Origin: CALAED01 sp036378315
GTDB lineage: Bacteria > Actinomycetota > Actinomycetes > Streptosporangiales > Streptosporangiaceae
Length of the DNA: 64,000 nucleotides
Direction of reading: 5' to 3'
Assembly (NCBI GenBank): GCA_036378315.1
Contig: DASUWU010000116.1
Coordinates: 1 to 64,000, forward strand
Shown here piece after piece: positions 1 to 8,654 of this stretch. Both the position numbers and the translations under genes were made by a program. Numbering within the stretch: the stretch's first letter is position 1; every line of letters begins with the position of its first letter. The notes beneath the pieces are model-generated. The model was not told where the DNA came from. It saw only the letters and a list, made by a program, of their open reading frames with translations, and searched no databases.

Positions 1-171
1 GCCCGCGGCGGGGAAGTCACCGTCGCCGCGCCCCGGGTTCCCTCACGCGACCTCGTCCGCGCACTCGTCACCGCCGGCATCGGCGTCACCTCCGTACAAC
101 AGCTGAGCCGGTCCCTGGAAGAGGCGTTTCTCACCATGACCAAAGCAGAGGACGACCATGCTGCGCGTTGA
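1..171 (+). CDS. ABC transporter ATP-binding protein, C-terminal end (partial)
   Basis: An open frame enters from the left edge and stops at TGA 169-171 (56 codons visible). The tail has the usual end of a drug-type ABC ATPase: a short beta-rich stretch and then 'SLEEAFLTMT', the conserved helix that closes many ABC-2 exporter ATPases. The Walker motifs would lie outside the window. It overlaps the start of the following permease by 14 bases, as expected for translationally coupled subunits of one exporter. The family call rests on this tail and the neighbour only. Confidence 0.75.
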   Translation, partial: ARGGEVTVAAPRVPSRDLVRALVTAGIGVTSVQQLSRSLEEAFLTMTKAEDDHAAR

Positions 172-955
172 ACTGACCACCCAACTTCTCCGCGTCCGGA
201 CCCTCATCGCCTTTGCCTGCCTGGCCGCCGTGCCCGTCATGGCCGGACTGGCGACCGCCTCCCACGCCGGGAACCGCAACGGCGACCAGGGCGGCCTGTT
301 CGGCGCGGCCACGTACTCCGCGCTGAACCACACCATGGCGAGCCTGCAGTTCATCGCGCCCCTGCTGCTCCCCCTCCTGGTCGCGCTGCTGGCCACGGCG
401 ATCGGATCCGCCGACCGGGACTGGGGGACGCTGCGCTATCTCTACGTCGCCCCCGTGACCCGGTCCCGGCTGCTGGCCGGAAAGCTCGCCGCCACCGCCG
501 TCACCACCCTGACCGCCACCGGGTGCGTGCTGGCGGCCGGGCTGCTCAGCGGCCTCGCGCTGTTCGGCTGGCATCCGTTCCACATCATCGACGCACCCGC
601 CCTGACCACCGGCGACGCCATCGCCCGCGTCCTGGCCGCGAGCGGCTACACCTACCTCTGCATGCTGAGCATCGCCGCGATCGCCCTGGCACTCGGGCTG
701 CTCCTGCCCCGCGGCGCCGAAGCCCTCGGCGCCGCCGTCGCCTTCGTCGTCGTGGCCAGCATCCTGAACGCCCAGTCCGCCCTCCACACTGTGACCGTGA
801 TCCTCCCCGTGCATTACTGGCAGGACTGGACGGGCCTGTTCGACGCGGCCGGCGGGGCCCACCTCGGGATCGGCGCCGTCGCCCAGATCACCACGATCGC
901 CCTGGCCACCGGCATCGCCGTCCTCGTACTCATGCGACGGGACCCGGCGGCATGA
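158..955 (+). CDS. ABC-2 type transporter permease
   Basis: A 265-residue integral membrane protein with about six hydrophobic segments (roughly residues 15-34, 65-83, 108-136, 163-183, 186-204 and 238-258). The second half of the first loop carries the 'SADRDWGTLRYLYVAPVTRSRLLAGKL' type region typical of ABC-2 permeases (positions 84-110), where the coupling helix contacts the ATPase. The start ATG lies inside the end of the upstream ATPase gene, so the two form one exporter operon. The substrate cannot be told from sequence; related pairs export lipids, antibiotics or peptides. Confidence 0.85.
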   Translation: MLRVELTTQLLRVRTLIAFACLAAVPVMAGLATASHAGNRNGDQGGLFGAATYSALNHTMASLQFIAPLLLPLLVALLATAIGSADRDWGTLRYLYVAPVTRSRLLAGKLAATAVTTLTATGCVLAAGLLSGLALFGWHPFHIIDAPALTTGDAIARVLAASGYTYLCMLSIAAIALALGLLLPRGAEALGAAVAFVVVASILNAQSALHTVTVILPVHYWQDWTGLFDAAGGAHLGIGAVAQITTIALATGIAVLVLMRRDPAA

Positions 956-1057
956 CGCCCGCGAGCCTGGCCGTCACCGTCGCGACGCCCGAAACCCCAC
1001 TCGACCTGCCGGGACGCGGTTGTCGACACGTGCGATGCTCCCGTGCGGCCGGCCAGG

Positions 1058-1177
1058 TCAGCCGAGTGCCCGCAGGAGCGTGCGGAGGTGGCCGTCCAGC
1101 TCGGTTTGCTGTCGCGGGGTGAGCGCGGCCACTATCAGGCGTGTAACTATCGCGATCATCAACTCGTAGGAAGGAAA
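1058..1177 (-). pseudogene. remnant of a MarR-like regulator C-terminus
   Basis: On the minus strand, 39 sense codons followed by TGA read as a helical tail containing 'VAALTPRQQTELDGHLRTLL', which resembles the last helix of MarR-family regulators ('ALTPEER...LLRKLL'). No DNA-binding domain can be read upstream in this frame: the next bases hold the ribosome binding site (1168-1174) and start of the hydrolase on the other strand. I read it as a truncated relic, perhaps of a regulator once divergent from the hydrolase. The evidence is short and from memory of the family. Confidence 0.35.
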
Positions 1178-1182
1178 CTCCG

Positions 1183-1962
1183 GTGACCGACAGCGCGCTG
1201 CCCCCGACTACGACCGGATACGCCGACGTCAACGGCCTGCACCTCTACTACGAGGAGTACGGCACCACCGGGACCGCGCTGGTGCTCCTGCACGGCGGCC
1301 TCCTGACGATCGACCTCAACTTCGCCGAGCTCATTCCCCGCCTGGCCGCCCGCCACCGCGTCATCGCCGTCGAGCTGCAGGGCCACGGCCGCACCGCCGA
1401 CATCGACCGCGTGATTTCCCCGGCGAACTCCGCCGGCGACGTCGTCGCCCTGCTCGACCACCTCGGCATCGAGCGCGCCCACGTCCTTGGCCACTCCATG
1501 GGCGGCGCCGTCGCGATGGAGTTGGCCGTCAGCCATCCCGACCGGGTGCTGTCCGTGGTGCCGGTCTCCATCACGGTGCGCCCTGAGGGCATGCACCCCG
1601 ACTTCAACGACCCCGAGGCGATGGCCACCTCCACCCGGATGCCCACCGCCGACGACATGGCGGCCATGAAGGACGCCTACACGCGCCTGTCGCCGCATCC
1701 GGAGCACTTCGACGAGTTCCTCGGCGCGATGTCCTCCTCTGACGAAGACCTCAAGGGCTGGAGCGACGAGCAACTGGCCGCCGTTACCGCCCCGGTCCTC
1801 TTCGTCATCGGCGACCACGACTTCACGACCGTCGAGCACGCCGGCCTGATGTTGGAGAAGACCCCCGGCGCTCAGCTGCTGGTGCTGCCGGGCACCACGC
1901 ACATGCGTGCCACCCATCGCGTCGACGTACTCGACCCGGTGCTCAAGACCTTCCTGGACTGA
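1183..1962 (+). CDS. alpha/beta hydrolase
   Basis: A 259-residue soluble alpha/beta-hydrolase-fold protein. The oxyanion-hole 'LHGG' is at about 36-39, the nucleophile elbow is 'GHSMGG' (Ser105), an acid lies in 'GDHDFT' (Asp211 or Asp213) and the catalytic His is His240 in 'GTTHM'. The start is GTG with an AGGAAGGA ribosome binding site nine bases upstream. Length and motifs fit small esterase/haloperoxidase-type hydrolases. There is no signal peptide. The substrate is unknown and the neighbours do not point to a pathway. Confidence 0.9.
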   Translation: MTDSALPPTTTGYADVNGLHLYYEEYGTTGTALVLLHGGLLTIDLNFAELIPRLAARHRVIAVELQGHGRTADIDRVISPANSAGDVVALLDHLGIERAHVLGHSMGGAVAMELAVSHPDRVLSVVPVSITVRPEGMHPDFNDPEAMATSTRMPTADDMAAMKDAYTRLSPHPEHFDEFLGAMSSSDEDLKGWSDEQLAAVTAPVLFVIGDHDFTTVEHAGLMLEKTPGAQLLVLPGTTHMRATHRVDVLDPVLKTFLD

Positions 1963-2174
1963 TGGCCACAGGCGCCGGCGGGCAGTGGCGTCAACGCGCT
2001 CGCCCGCCGTGCGGGTGGTGTCGCAGGCGTCTACATCAGCGGGTGGGCAGCGCCCGCCGCTCCGCCGCCATTTCTATGGGACTGGTGGAGCGCCCGGGGC
2101 ACGGCAGGTAATGAAACAGCATGAAAGCTCCATTGACCGGAGTGGTGGTGGGTTTTACGGTCACTACCATAGGC

Positions 2175-2186
2175 CGAATCGATTCG
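2175..2186. promoter_or_regulatory. 12-bp perfect palindrome (possible operator)
   Basis: The sequence cgaatcgattcg is its own reverse complement and sits 14 bases before the start of a small membrane-protein reading frame. It could be an operator for that gene. The signal is short and may be chance. Confidence 0.25.
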
Positions 2187-2199
2187 ATGGAGATGGGCG

Positions 2200-2334
2200 A
2201 TGGGGCAGGAGTTCGCCATCGCGGTCGGAGTTCTGGCTTTGATCGCAGCGACGGTCCTGGCGGCCGCTGCGTTCATCGGAGTTCGCCGGCTCAGGCCGAG
2301 TCGAACGGGGGTGTCGGGTAATGCCCCTCGGTGA
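2200..2334 (+). CDS. putative small single-pass membrane protein
   Basis: A 44-codon frame starting at ATG with GGAG at 2189-2192. It encodes a short polar start, one hydrophobic helix (about residues 5-27, Ala/Val/Ile rich) and a basic tail beginning 'VRRLRPSRTG', giving a positive-inside topology. No family is recognised. It lies alone between the hydrolase and the GH3 glycosidase. The combination of ribosome binding site, clean transmembrane segment and basic tail suggests it may be real, but a protein this short needs expression or conservation evidence. Confidence 0.35.
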   Translation: MGQEFAIAVGVLALIAATVLAAAAFIGVRRLRPSRTGVSGNAPR

Positions 2335-2395
2335 CTCGGTCACCGACGCCGTGACGATACCCGGGGCGTACCGGATCGGACTCCGGCAACGCTTC

Positions 2396-2407
2396 GTGAG
2401 CGCTCAC
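2396..2407. promoter_or_regulatory. LacI-family operator-like palindrome upstream of the GH3 gene
   Basis: GTGAGCGCTCAC is a perfect 12-bp palindrome 124 bases before the GH3 start. It equals the core of the idealised symmetric lac operator, and LacI/GalR-family repressors of sugar genes bind palindromes with a central CG of this kind. It is therefore a good candidate operator for the glycosidase. No LacI-type gene is seen in this window. Confidence 0.5.
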
Positions 2408-2530
2408 CGTGACCCCTGGGCCGTACCACGCTCTGCTCGGCAATGGACACTCCGCTGACCGCCGACCAGCCCAGCACCGCGGCTCCCGTGGCAGCCGACG
2501 CGACACCGAACACCGACGACGGAGACCTCG

Positions 2531-5500
2531 ATGCCCTCAGCCCTCTCCGGCCGGCGACGCGCACGACTCGTCGCGCCTTTCCTGCTCGCCGTTGCCACGC
2601 TTGTCCCGTTCGCGCCGGCGGCCACAGCGGCCCAGCCGACCGCGACAGCGCTCCCGATCTACCGCGACACCCACTACAGCTTCGCCGAGCGGGCCGCTGA
2701 CCTCGTCTCCCGCATGACGCTCGACGAGAAGGTGCTGCAGCTACACACGGACAGCGGGCCTGCCATCCCCAGGCTTGGCGTGCAGCAGTACACGTACTGG
2801 AGCGAGGGCCAGCATGGGCTCAACACGCTCGGCGCGAACACCAACGACGGCACGGTCACCGGAGGGGTGCACGCAACGAGCTTCCCGACGAACCTGGCCA
2901 GCACCATGTCCTGGGATCCGAACCTGATCTACCAGGAGACCACGGCGATCTCCGACGAAGCCCGCGGCATGTTGGACAAGTCGCTGTGGGGTGTCGCGCA
3001 GAACAACATCGGTCCCTCCGCGAGTGACTACGGCTCGCTGACCTACTGGGCTCCGACGGTGAACCTGGACCGCGACCCCAGGTGGGGCAGGACCGACGAG
3101 GGGTTCGGCGAGGATCCGTACCTGGTCGGCCGGATGGCCGGTGCGTTCGTGAACGGCTACCAGGGCGAAACCCCGTCCGGCCGGCCGATGACGCCGTACC
3201 TCAAGGTCGCCGCCACCGCCAAGCACTACGCGCTCAACGACGTAGAGAACAACCGGCACGCGGACTCCTCGGATACCACGGACGCCAACCTTCGTAACTA
3301 CTACACCGCGCAGTTCCGTGACCTGATCCAGAAGGCCCACGTGTCCGGCCTGATGACCTCGTACAACGCGATCAACGGCACGCCGGGCCCGGCCGACACC
3401 TACATGGTGAACGAGTTGGCGCAACGAACCTTCGGGTTCAACGGCTACACCACGTCCGACTGCGGTGCCGTCGGGGACGTCTACGCGCCGGGCAGCCACA
3501 ACTGGGCGCCGCCCGGCTGGACCACGGCCACCGTCAACGGCTCGCCGGTGTGGACGAACACCTCGACCGGCGGGCAGGTTTCCGGTGCCGCCGGTGGCCA
3601 GGCGTACGCGTTGCGCGCGGGCACCCAGCTCAACTGCACGGGCGCGGAGGACACCTCCGCCAACATCAAGGAGGCCATCCAGGCGGGGGTGCTGTCCGAG
3701 GGCGTGATCGACAACGCGCTGGTGCGGGTGTTCACGATGCGCATGCGGACCGGCGAGTTCGACCCGCCGAGTCGGGTGGCGTACACGAAGATCACCAAGG
3801 ATCAGATCCAGAGCCCAGCGCACCAGGCGCTGGCCGAAAAGGTCGCGGCGAACTCTCTGGTCCTGCTGAAGAACGACCAGGTGTCCGGCACCGGTACGCC
3901 GCTGCTGCCGGCCGATCCGGCCACGCTCACCAACGTGGTCGTGGTCGGCGACCTGGCCGGCAAGGTCACCCTCGGCGACTACTCCGGTGACCCGGCGCTC
4001 CGGGTGAGCGCGACCCAAGGCATCACGTCCGCGGTCAAGGCGGCCAACCCGAACGCCACGGTCACCTTCGACGCGTGCGGCACGTCCACCGGCGCGACCA
4101 CGGCAGCGAACTGCTCGGCGCAGACCCTGGCCGCGATGCGAACCGCGGACCTCGTCGTGGTGTTCGTCGGTACGGACACGAACGTGGCCACCGAGGGCAA
4201 GGACCGCACCACCATCGCCATGCCGGGCAACTACGAATCGCTGATCGACCAGGTCAAGGCGGTCGGCAATCCGCGTACGGCGTTGGCCGTCCAGGCAGGC
4301 GGCCCGGTCACCATCGACAACGTCAAGGGCGACTTCCCGGCCATCGTGTTCAGCGCGTACAACGGGGAAAGTCAAGGTACGGCGTTGGCCGACGTGCTGT
4401 TCGGCAAGCAGAACCCCAGCGGGCGCCTGGACTTCACCTGGTACGCCGACGACACACAACTGGCCGGGATGAAGAACTACGGACTCACCCCGTCCCAGAC
4501 CGGCGGCATCGGCCGCACCTACCAGTACTTCACCGGCACGCCGACGTATCCCTTCGGATACGGACTCTCCTACACCAACTTCGTCTACTCGCACGTGCGT
4601 ACCGACGCCAGGACCGTCCGCGCGGACGGGCAGGTGACCGTACGGCTGGACGTGACCAACACCGGCCGGACGGCCGGGGCCACCGTCGCCCAGCTCTACG
4701 CCGCCACTCCCTTCACCGTGCCCGGCGTGGAACTCCCGCGTGAGCGACTGGTCGGGTTCCAGAAGACGAACACCTTGGCGCCCGGCCAGACCCAGCACCT
4801 GGCCATTCCTGTGCGCATCAGCGATCTGGCGTTCTGGGACGAGGGCCGGCATCGCGACGTGGTGTACGACGGTAGCTATCAGTTCAAGGTGGGCACCGAC
4901 GCCGCCCACATCGTCGGCACCAGTACGGTGGCCGTCACCGGAACCATCACCCCGAAGACGCGGTATGTGACCGTGCAGCCCGATCACGTCGTGTTCGCGC
5001 CGGGCCAGAGCATCGACCTGGCAGGGAAGAACCCGTGGATCGCCGATGACACGGCACAGGCCGCCCAGCACGTCCCGGCCGATCACGTCGTCGAGGCGGT
5101 GAACAACGACGAGTCGTTCGTCGACCTGACGCACACTCGGGTCCGCTATCGCAGCAGCAACCCGCGGGTGGCGCGGGTGAGCCGAACCGGCCAGGTAACC
5201 CTGGTCGCCCCCGGCGTCGCTACCATCAGCGTCACGGTCAACGGAGTCACCGGCGGGGCGCCGGTCGTGGTCAAGCAGCCGTTCACGCTCAGCACACCGA
5301 GCCAGGTCCAGGCGGACACGGACTTCACCGCCACCACCACGCTGCCCAACCCAACGGGTGCCCAGCCGCTGCGCGACGTGGCGTTGACGCTGACCGTGCC
5401 CAGCGGGTGGACCGCCCAGGCGACCTCGCCGTCCACCTTCACCACCGTGGCGGCCGGGCAGACGGTCAGCACCACCTGGCGAGTGAGCGTGCCGACCTCG

Positions 5501-6187
5501 GCTCAACCCGGCAAATTCGACATATCAGCGTTGGCGACGTTCACCTCCGCCAACGGGGCGGGCAACTCGGCGGACGCGACCACTGTTCTGCTGCCGCATC
5601 CGCCCTACCCATCGCTCCCGGCGGCGTACAACAACGTGGGCATCAGCGACGATGCCGAACCTGGCTCGGGCAACCTCGACGGCGGCAACGCCAGTTTCTC
5701 CGCCCAGGCCCTGGCGGACGCGACGCCCAGCCTCACGCCGGGCGCCACCTTCACCCATGACGGACTGACCTTCACCTGGCCCGACGCGAAACCCGGCACC
5801 CTGGACAACGTGGTCGCCGGCGGGTCGGCAGGCGGGCAGACCATCACGCTCTCCGGATCCGGCCACACACTCGGCCTCATCGGCGCCAGTGACTACGGCA
5901 GCTCGACCGGGATCGCGACCGTGACCTACACCGACGGCACCACCGAGTCACACACCGTCAGCTTCGCGGACTGGTGGGCCAACGCGGCGACCGGCGGCGA
6001 CATCGTCACCACGGTCCCGTACCTCAACAACAGCAACGGCCGGCTGAACCAGCAGGTGAGCCTGTACTACGCCGCGATACCACTCCAGCCAGGCAAGACG
6101 GTGCGGTTCCTGACGCTGCCGGACGTCAGCGACGGCGCGATCCAGGGCACCGCGGCCATGCACATCTTCACCCTCGCCATCGGCTGA
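2531..6187 (+). CDS. secreted multidomain glycoside hydrolase family 3 (beta-glucosidase/beta-xylosidase type)
   Basis: A 1218-residue exported enzyme. Residues 1-34 form a Sec-type signal peptide ('ARLVAPFLLAVATLVPFAPA'). The GH3 N-terminal barrel spans about 45-390, with 'KHYALND' near 230 and the catalytic nucleophile Asp310 in 'TTSDCGAV'. The GH3 C-terminal domain covers about 440-660, the fibronectin-III-like domain about 710-790, a BIG2-like Ig domain about 855-925 ('RYRSSNPRVARV'), a NEW3-like domain about 930-1015, and a final beta-sandwich module of about 180 residues that may bind carbohydrate. GGAG at 2521-2524 fixes the ATG start. The SDC in place of SDW and the domain order fit plant/actinobacterial beta-xylosidase or beta-glucosidase types. 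It probably trims plant or fungal oligosaccharides outside the cell; substrate unknown. Confidence 0.9.
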   Translation: MPSALSGRRRARLVAPFLLAVATLVPFAPAATAAQPTATALPIYRDTHYSFAERAADLVSRMTLDEKVLQLHTDSGPAIPRLGVQQYTYWSEGQHGLNTLGANTNDGTVTGGVHATSFPTNLASTMSWDPNLIYQETTAISDEARGMLDKSLWGVAQNNIGPSASDYGSLTYWAPTVNLDRDPRWGRTDEGFGEDPYLVGRMAGAFVNGYQGETPSGRPMTPYLKVAATAKHYALNDVENNRHADSSDTTDANLRNYYTAQFRDLIQKAHVSGLMTSYNAINGTPGPADTYMVNELAQRTFGFNGYTTSDCGAVGDVYAPGSHNWAPPGWTTATVNGSPVWTNTSTGGQVSGAAGGQAYALRAGTQLNCTGAEDTSANIKEAIQAGVLSEGVIDNALVRVFTMRMRTGEFDPPSRVAYTKITKDQIQSPAHQALAEKVAANSLVLLKNDQVSGTGTPLLPADPATLTNVVVVGDLAGKVTLGDYSGDPALRVSATQGITSAVKAANPNATVTFDACGTSTGATTAANCSAQTLAAMRTADLVVVFVGTDTNVATEGKDRTTIAMPGNYESLIDQVKAVGNPRTALAVQAGGPVTIDNVKGDFPAIVFSAYNGESQGTALADVLFGKQNPSGRLDFTWYADDTQLAGMKNYGLTPSQTGGIGRTYQYFTGTPTYPFGYGLSYTNFVYSHVRTDARTVRADGQVTVRLDVTNTGRTAGATVAQLYAATPFTVPGVELPRERLVGFQKTNTLAPGQTQHLAIPVRISDLAFWDEGRHRDVVYDGSYQFKVGTDAAHIVGTSTVAVTGTITPKTRYVTVQPDHVVFAPGQSIDLAGKNPWIADDTAQAAQHVPADHVVEAVNNDESFVDLTHTRVRYRSSNPRVARVSRTGQVTLVAPGVATISVTVNGVTGGAPVVVKQPFTLSTPSQVQADTDFTATTTLPNPTGAQPLRDVALTLTVPSGWTAQATSPSTFTTVAAGQTVSTTWRVSVPTSAQPGKFDISALATFTSANGAGNSADATTVLLPHPPYPSLPAAYNNVGISDDAEPGSGNLDGGNASFSAQALADATPSLTPGATFTHDGLTFTWPDAKPGTLDNVVAGGSAGGQTITLSGSGHTLGLIGASDYGSSTGIATVTYTDGTTESHTVSFADWWANAATGGDIVTTVPYLNNSNGRLNQQVSLYYAAIPLQPGKTVRFLTLPDVSDGAIQGTAAMHIFTLAIG

Positions 6188-6655
6188 CCCGAGGGCACGC
6201 TCTGGCACAGCGACCGGTGGGGGCCGAAACGTGAAGCGCAACGGCCTAACCAACAGCCCAGACGCCGTGGACGATGGCCGTGCCGACGCACGCCTTCAAC
6301 TACTGAATGGAGTACCAGCAGCGGGTCACCGGCCACGCAAACCCCGGCTCGATAACGTGATCGACTGGCTGCACGCACGTCGGCACCCTAACGGAGCCGG
6401 CGTGCTCGTTTCACCAATCGTTTACACCCTGAACTCCGCTGGCAGGAAACGCCCGCCGGTCGGTCGGTCCCTACGGGCTCACCGGGGTCGCCCGTTCGTC
6501 CCCGGGATCGTCACCTGGCAACACCCGCCCATGCCGTAGATCGTGCGGCCGACTTTGCTCGGCACCAAGTCTGGGCGTGGCCGGTCAGGTGGAGTGCGGA
6601 TGGCCGGTCGGGACGGCGGCTCCGTCCGGCCCGGGTGGCGGCCGCCGACGGCTTG
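6188..6655. other. intergenic region without recognised gene
   Basis: This 468-bp gap lies between the 3' ends of the GH3 gene and the RecQ-type helicase gene (convergent). I see no convincing reading frame, tRNA or strong hairpin. It probably holds the terminators of both genes. Confidence 0.4.
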
Positions 6656-8338
6656 TCAGCCTGCGGACCGCTTGGCGCCGCCTTGTGGTGCCAGGGTCAG
6701 CAGGGCGTCGCGTTGGAGGGCCTCCAGCGACAGGGTCTTGTAGCCGGTGTCGTCGAACAGGACGGTGATCCGGTCGGGATCGGCGCTCATGACCGTCCCC
6801 GGCCCCCAGGACGCGTGGACGACCTCGGAGTGGACGGGGAAGGGGCGGTTGTACGTCCCGGTCTCGGCGGTGGCGCCGGAGACGCAGTTCCCGCAGTTAT
6901 CGCAGGTTCGCGGGGAGGGCTCCCCGAAGTACTCCAGCAGATAGCGGCGCCGGCACCCGGTGGTTTCGGCGTAGCCGCGCATCATGTCGATGCGGGAGGC
7001 GTCTATCCGGCGGCGGTTGTGATCGTGGGCCATGGCGTCGGCGACCGCCTCGTCGGGTTCCGGGCCGTGCGCGGCATACCGGAGATCCCCCCGGCCGTTC
7101 ACCTCGATCGCCGCGGCCTGCTGGAGCAGGTTGACCAGGCTGGTCAGCTTGGATGCACTGATCCGCAGGGTGGTGCGGACGGAGCGGGCCGAGACGGTGC
7201 CGCCGTGCTCGTGGACGAGGGTGGCGAGCCGGCGCAGCATGTCCTCGTCCGCTTTGCCCGCGGCGAAGAACCGGCGCAGGCCCAGATCCTCCGACCGGTA
7301 GTGCAGGACGGCCTCGGCCGGCTCGCCATCGCGTCCGGCTCGGCCGATCTCCTGGTAGTAGGAGTCGGGGGAATCGGGCGGCGCGCTGTGCAGGACATAG
7401 CGCACGTTGGGCTTGTCGATGCCCATACCGAACGCCGACGTAGCCACGACGACGTCGAGTTCGTCGGCGGAGAACAACTCGTGCACGCGCTCGCGCTTCG
7501 ATGCGCGCATCCCCGCGTGATAGGCCTCCGCGCGCAGTCCCGCCGCGGCCAGCTCCTTGGCGTAGGCGACGGCGTCCGCGCGGGTCGCGACGTAGACCAG
7601 GCCGAGGCCGGAGCGCCCGGCCGCGTCCTGGACCAGTCCCCGCCGCTTGGCGGTCTCGTCTGCGTAGCGACGGACCCGCAGCGAGATGTTCGGCCGGTCG
7701 AAGCCCCTGATGACCTGGACCGCGTTACGCAGACCGAGCGCGGCGACGATGTCCTCGCGTACCGGCGGTGCGGCGGTCGCGGTCAGCGCCAGCACCGGAG
7801 GGTGGCCGAGCCGTTGGATGACCCGGCCGAGCTGGAGATAGTCGGGCCGGAAGTCATGCCCCCAGGCCGAAACACAATGCGCCTCGTCAACGGCGATCAG
7901 TGAGGGACGCGCCGCGGCGAGGCGATCCACGATCTCGGGCTTGGCCAGCTGCTCGGGCGACAAAAAGACATACTCCGCCGTGCCCGCCCGGATCTGCTCC
8001 AGCGAATCCTTACTGGAGCTCGCCGACTGCGCGGAGTTGACCACCACCGCGCCGCCTGCGTTCCGCTCGGCGAGGGAGAGCATCTGGTCCCGCTGCAACG
8101 CGATCAACGGTGAGATCACGATGGTGGGGCCGTCGAGCAACTGGGCGGGCACCTGGTAGACCGCGGACTTGCCGCTGCCGGTTGGCATGACGACCAGGAC
8201 GTCGTGTCCCTTGAGCAGATGCTCCATCGCTTCACCTTGGCCAGGCCGCAGCTTCCGCCAGTCGAAGACCTCCCTGGCCACCCGGCGAACCCGGCGCCGC
8301 CGCCCGCCGAAGCCCGCCCACCCATCGCGCACGCCCAT
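6656..8338 (-). CDS. recQ: RecQ-type ATP-dependent DNA helicase
   Basis: A 560-residue superfamily 2 helicase. Walker A 'MPTGSGKS' is at 51-58, the DEAH box at 151-154 is followed by 'CVSAWGHDFRPDY', which is diagnostic for RecQ, and motifs IV-VI follow ('GMGIDKPNVRYV', 'QEIGRAGRDG'). Around 460-485 a CxxC-containing stretch ('CRRRYLLEYFGE' then 'CDNCGNC') is the RecQ zinc-binding subdomain. The C-terminus is short and lacks an obvious HRDC domain, like other compact actinobacterial RecQ proteins. The ATG start has a perfect AGGAGG (plus-strand acacctcct at 8342-8350). It unwinds DNA 3' to 5' in repair and recombination. The gene stands alone on its strand. Confidence 0.92.
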   Translation of the reverse strand: MGVRDGWAGFGGRRRRVRRVAREVFDWRKLRPGQGEAMEHLLKGHDVLVVMPTGSGKSAVYQVPAQLLDGPTIVISPLIALQRDQMLSLAERNAGGAVVVNSAQSASSSKDSLEQIRAGTAEYVFLSPEQLAKPEIVDRLAAARPSLIAVDEAHCVSAWGHDFRPDYLQLGRVIQRLGHPPVLALTATAAPPVREDIVAALGLRNAVQVIRGFDRPNISLRVRRYADETAKRRGLVQDAAGRSGLGLVYVATRADAVAYAKELAAAGLRAEAYHAGMRASKRERVHELFSADELDVVVATSAFGMGIDKPNVRYVLHSAPPDSPDSYYQEIGRAGRDGEPAEAVLHYRSEDLGLRRFFAAGKADEDMLRRLATLVHEHGGTVSARSVRTTLRISASKLTSLVNLLQQAAAIEVNGRGDLRYAAHGPEPDEAVADAMAHDHNRRRIDASRIDMMRGYAETTGCRRRYLLEYFGEPSPRTCDNCGNCVSGATAETGTYNRPFPVHSEVVHASWGPGTVMSADPDRITVLFDDTGYKTLSLEALQRDALLTLAPQGGAKRSAG

Positions 8339-8654
8339 CCGACACCTCCTGCGGACGCCGGCTACCCAGGACGCCCCAACTTAGTCCGGTCCGGCAGCTT
8401 ACGATCACCCCGGCCGCCAGAGCCAGGACTTAACCCGTGCACACGAAATGCGCACAAAGCGTTCAACAAAGGACACCGCGCCCGCATACGGGGGATCCGC
8501 GAGCGGCAGTCACGCCCAGAGATTGCGGACGGGCGCGACCAGCTGTCGGGTAGTCATAGGCGAAACACCTCTACAGAGTCCTTCAGGGCGCGTGGATCCC
8601 CACGATGACCTACTCATCTGTCGCGGTCCGCGTGTGTCGTCGTGGTGTGCCTGG
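8339..8654. other. intergenic region with a possible 15-codon leader frame
   Basis: This 316-bp gap lies between two minus-strand genes and contains no recognised gene. On the minus strand a frame of 15 codons plus stop (8557 to 8510, starting 'MTTRQLVAPV') has a GAGG about ten bases upstream. It could be a leader peptide for recQ or simply chance. Nothing else stands out. Confidence 0.3.
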
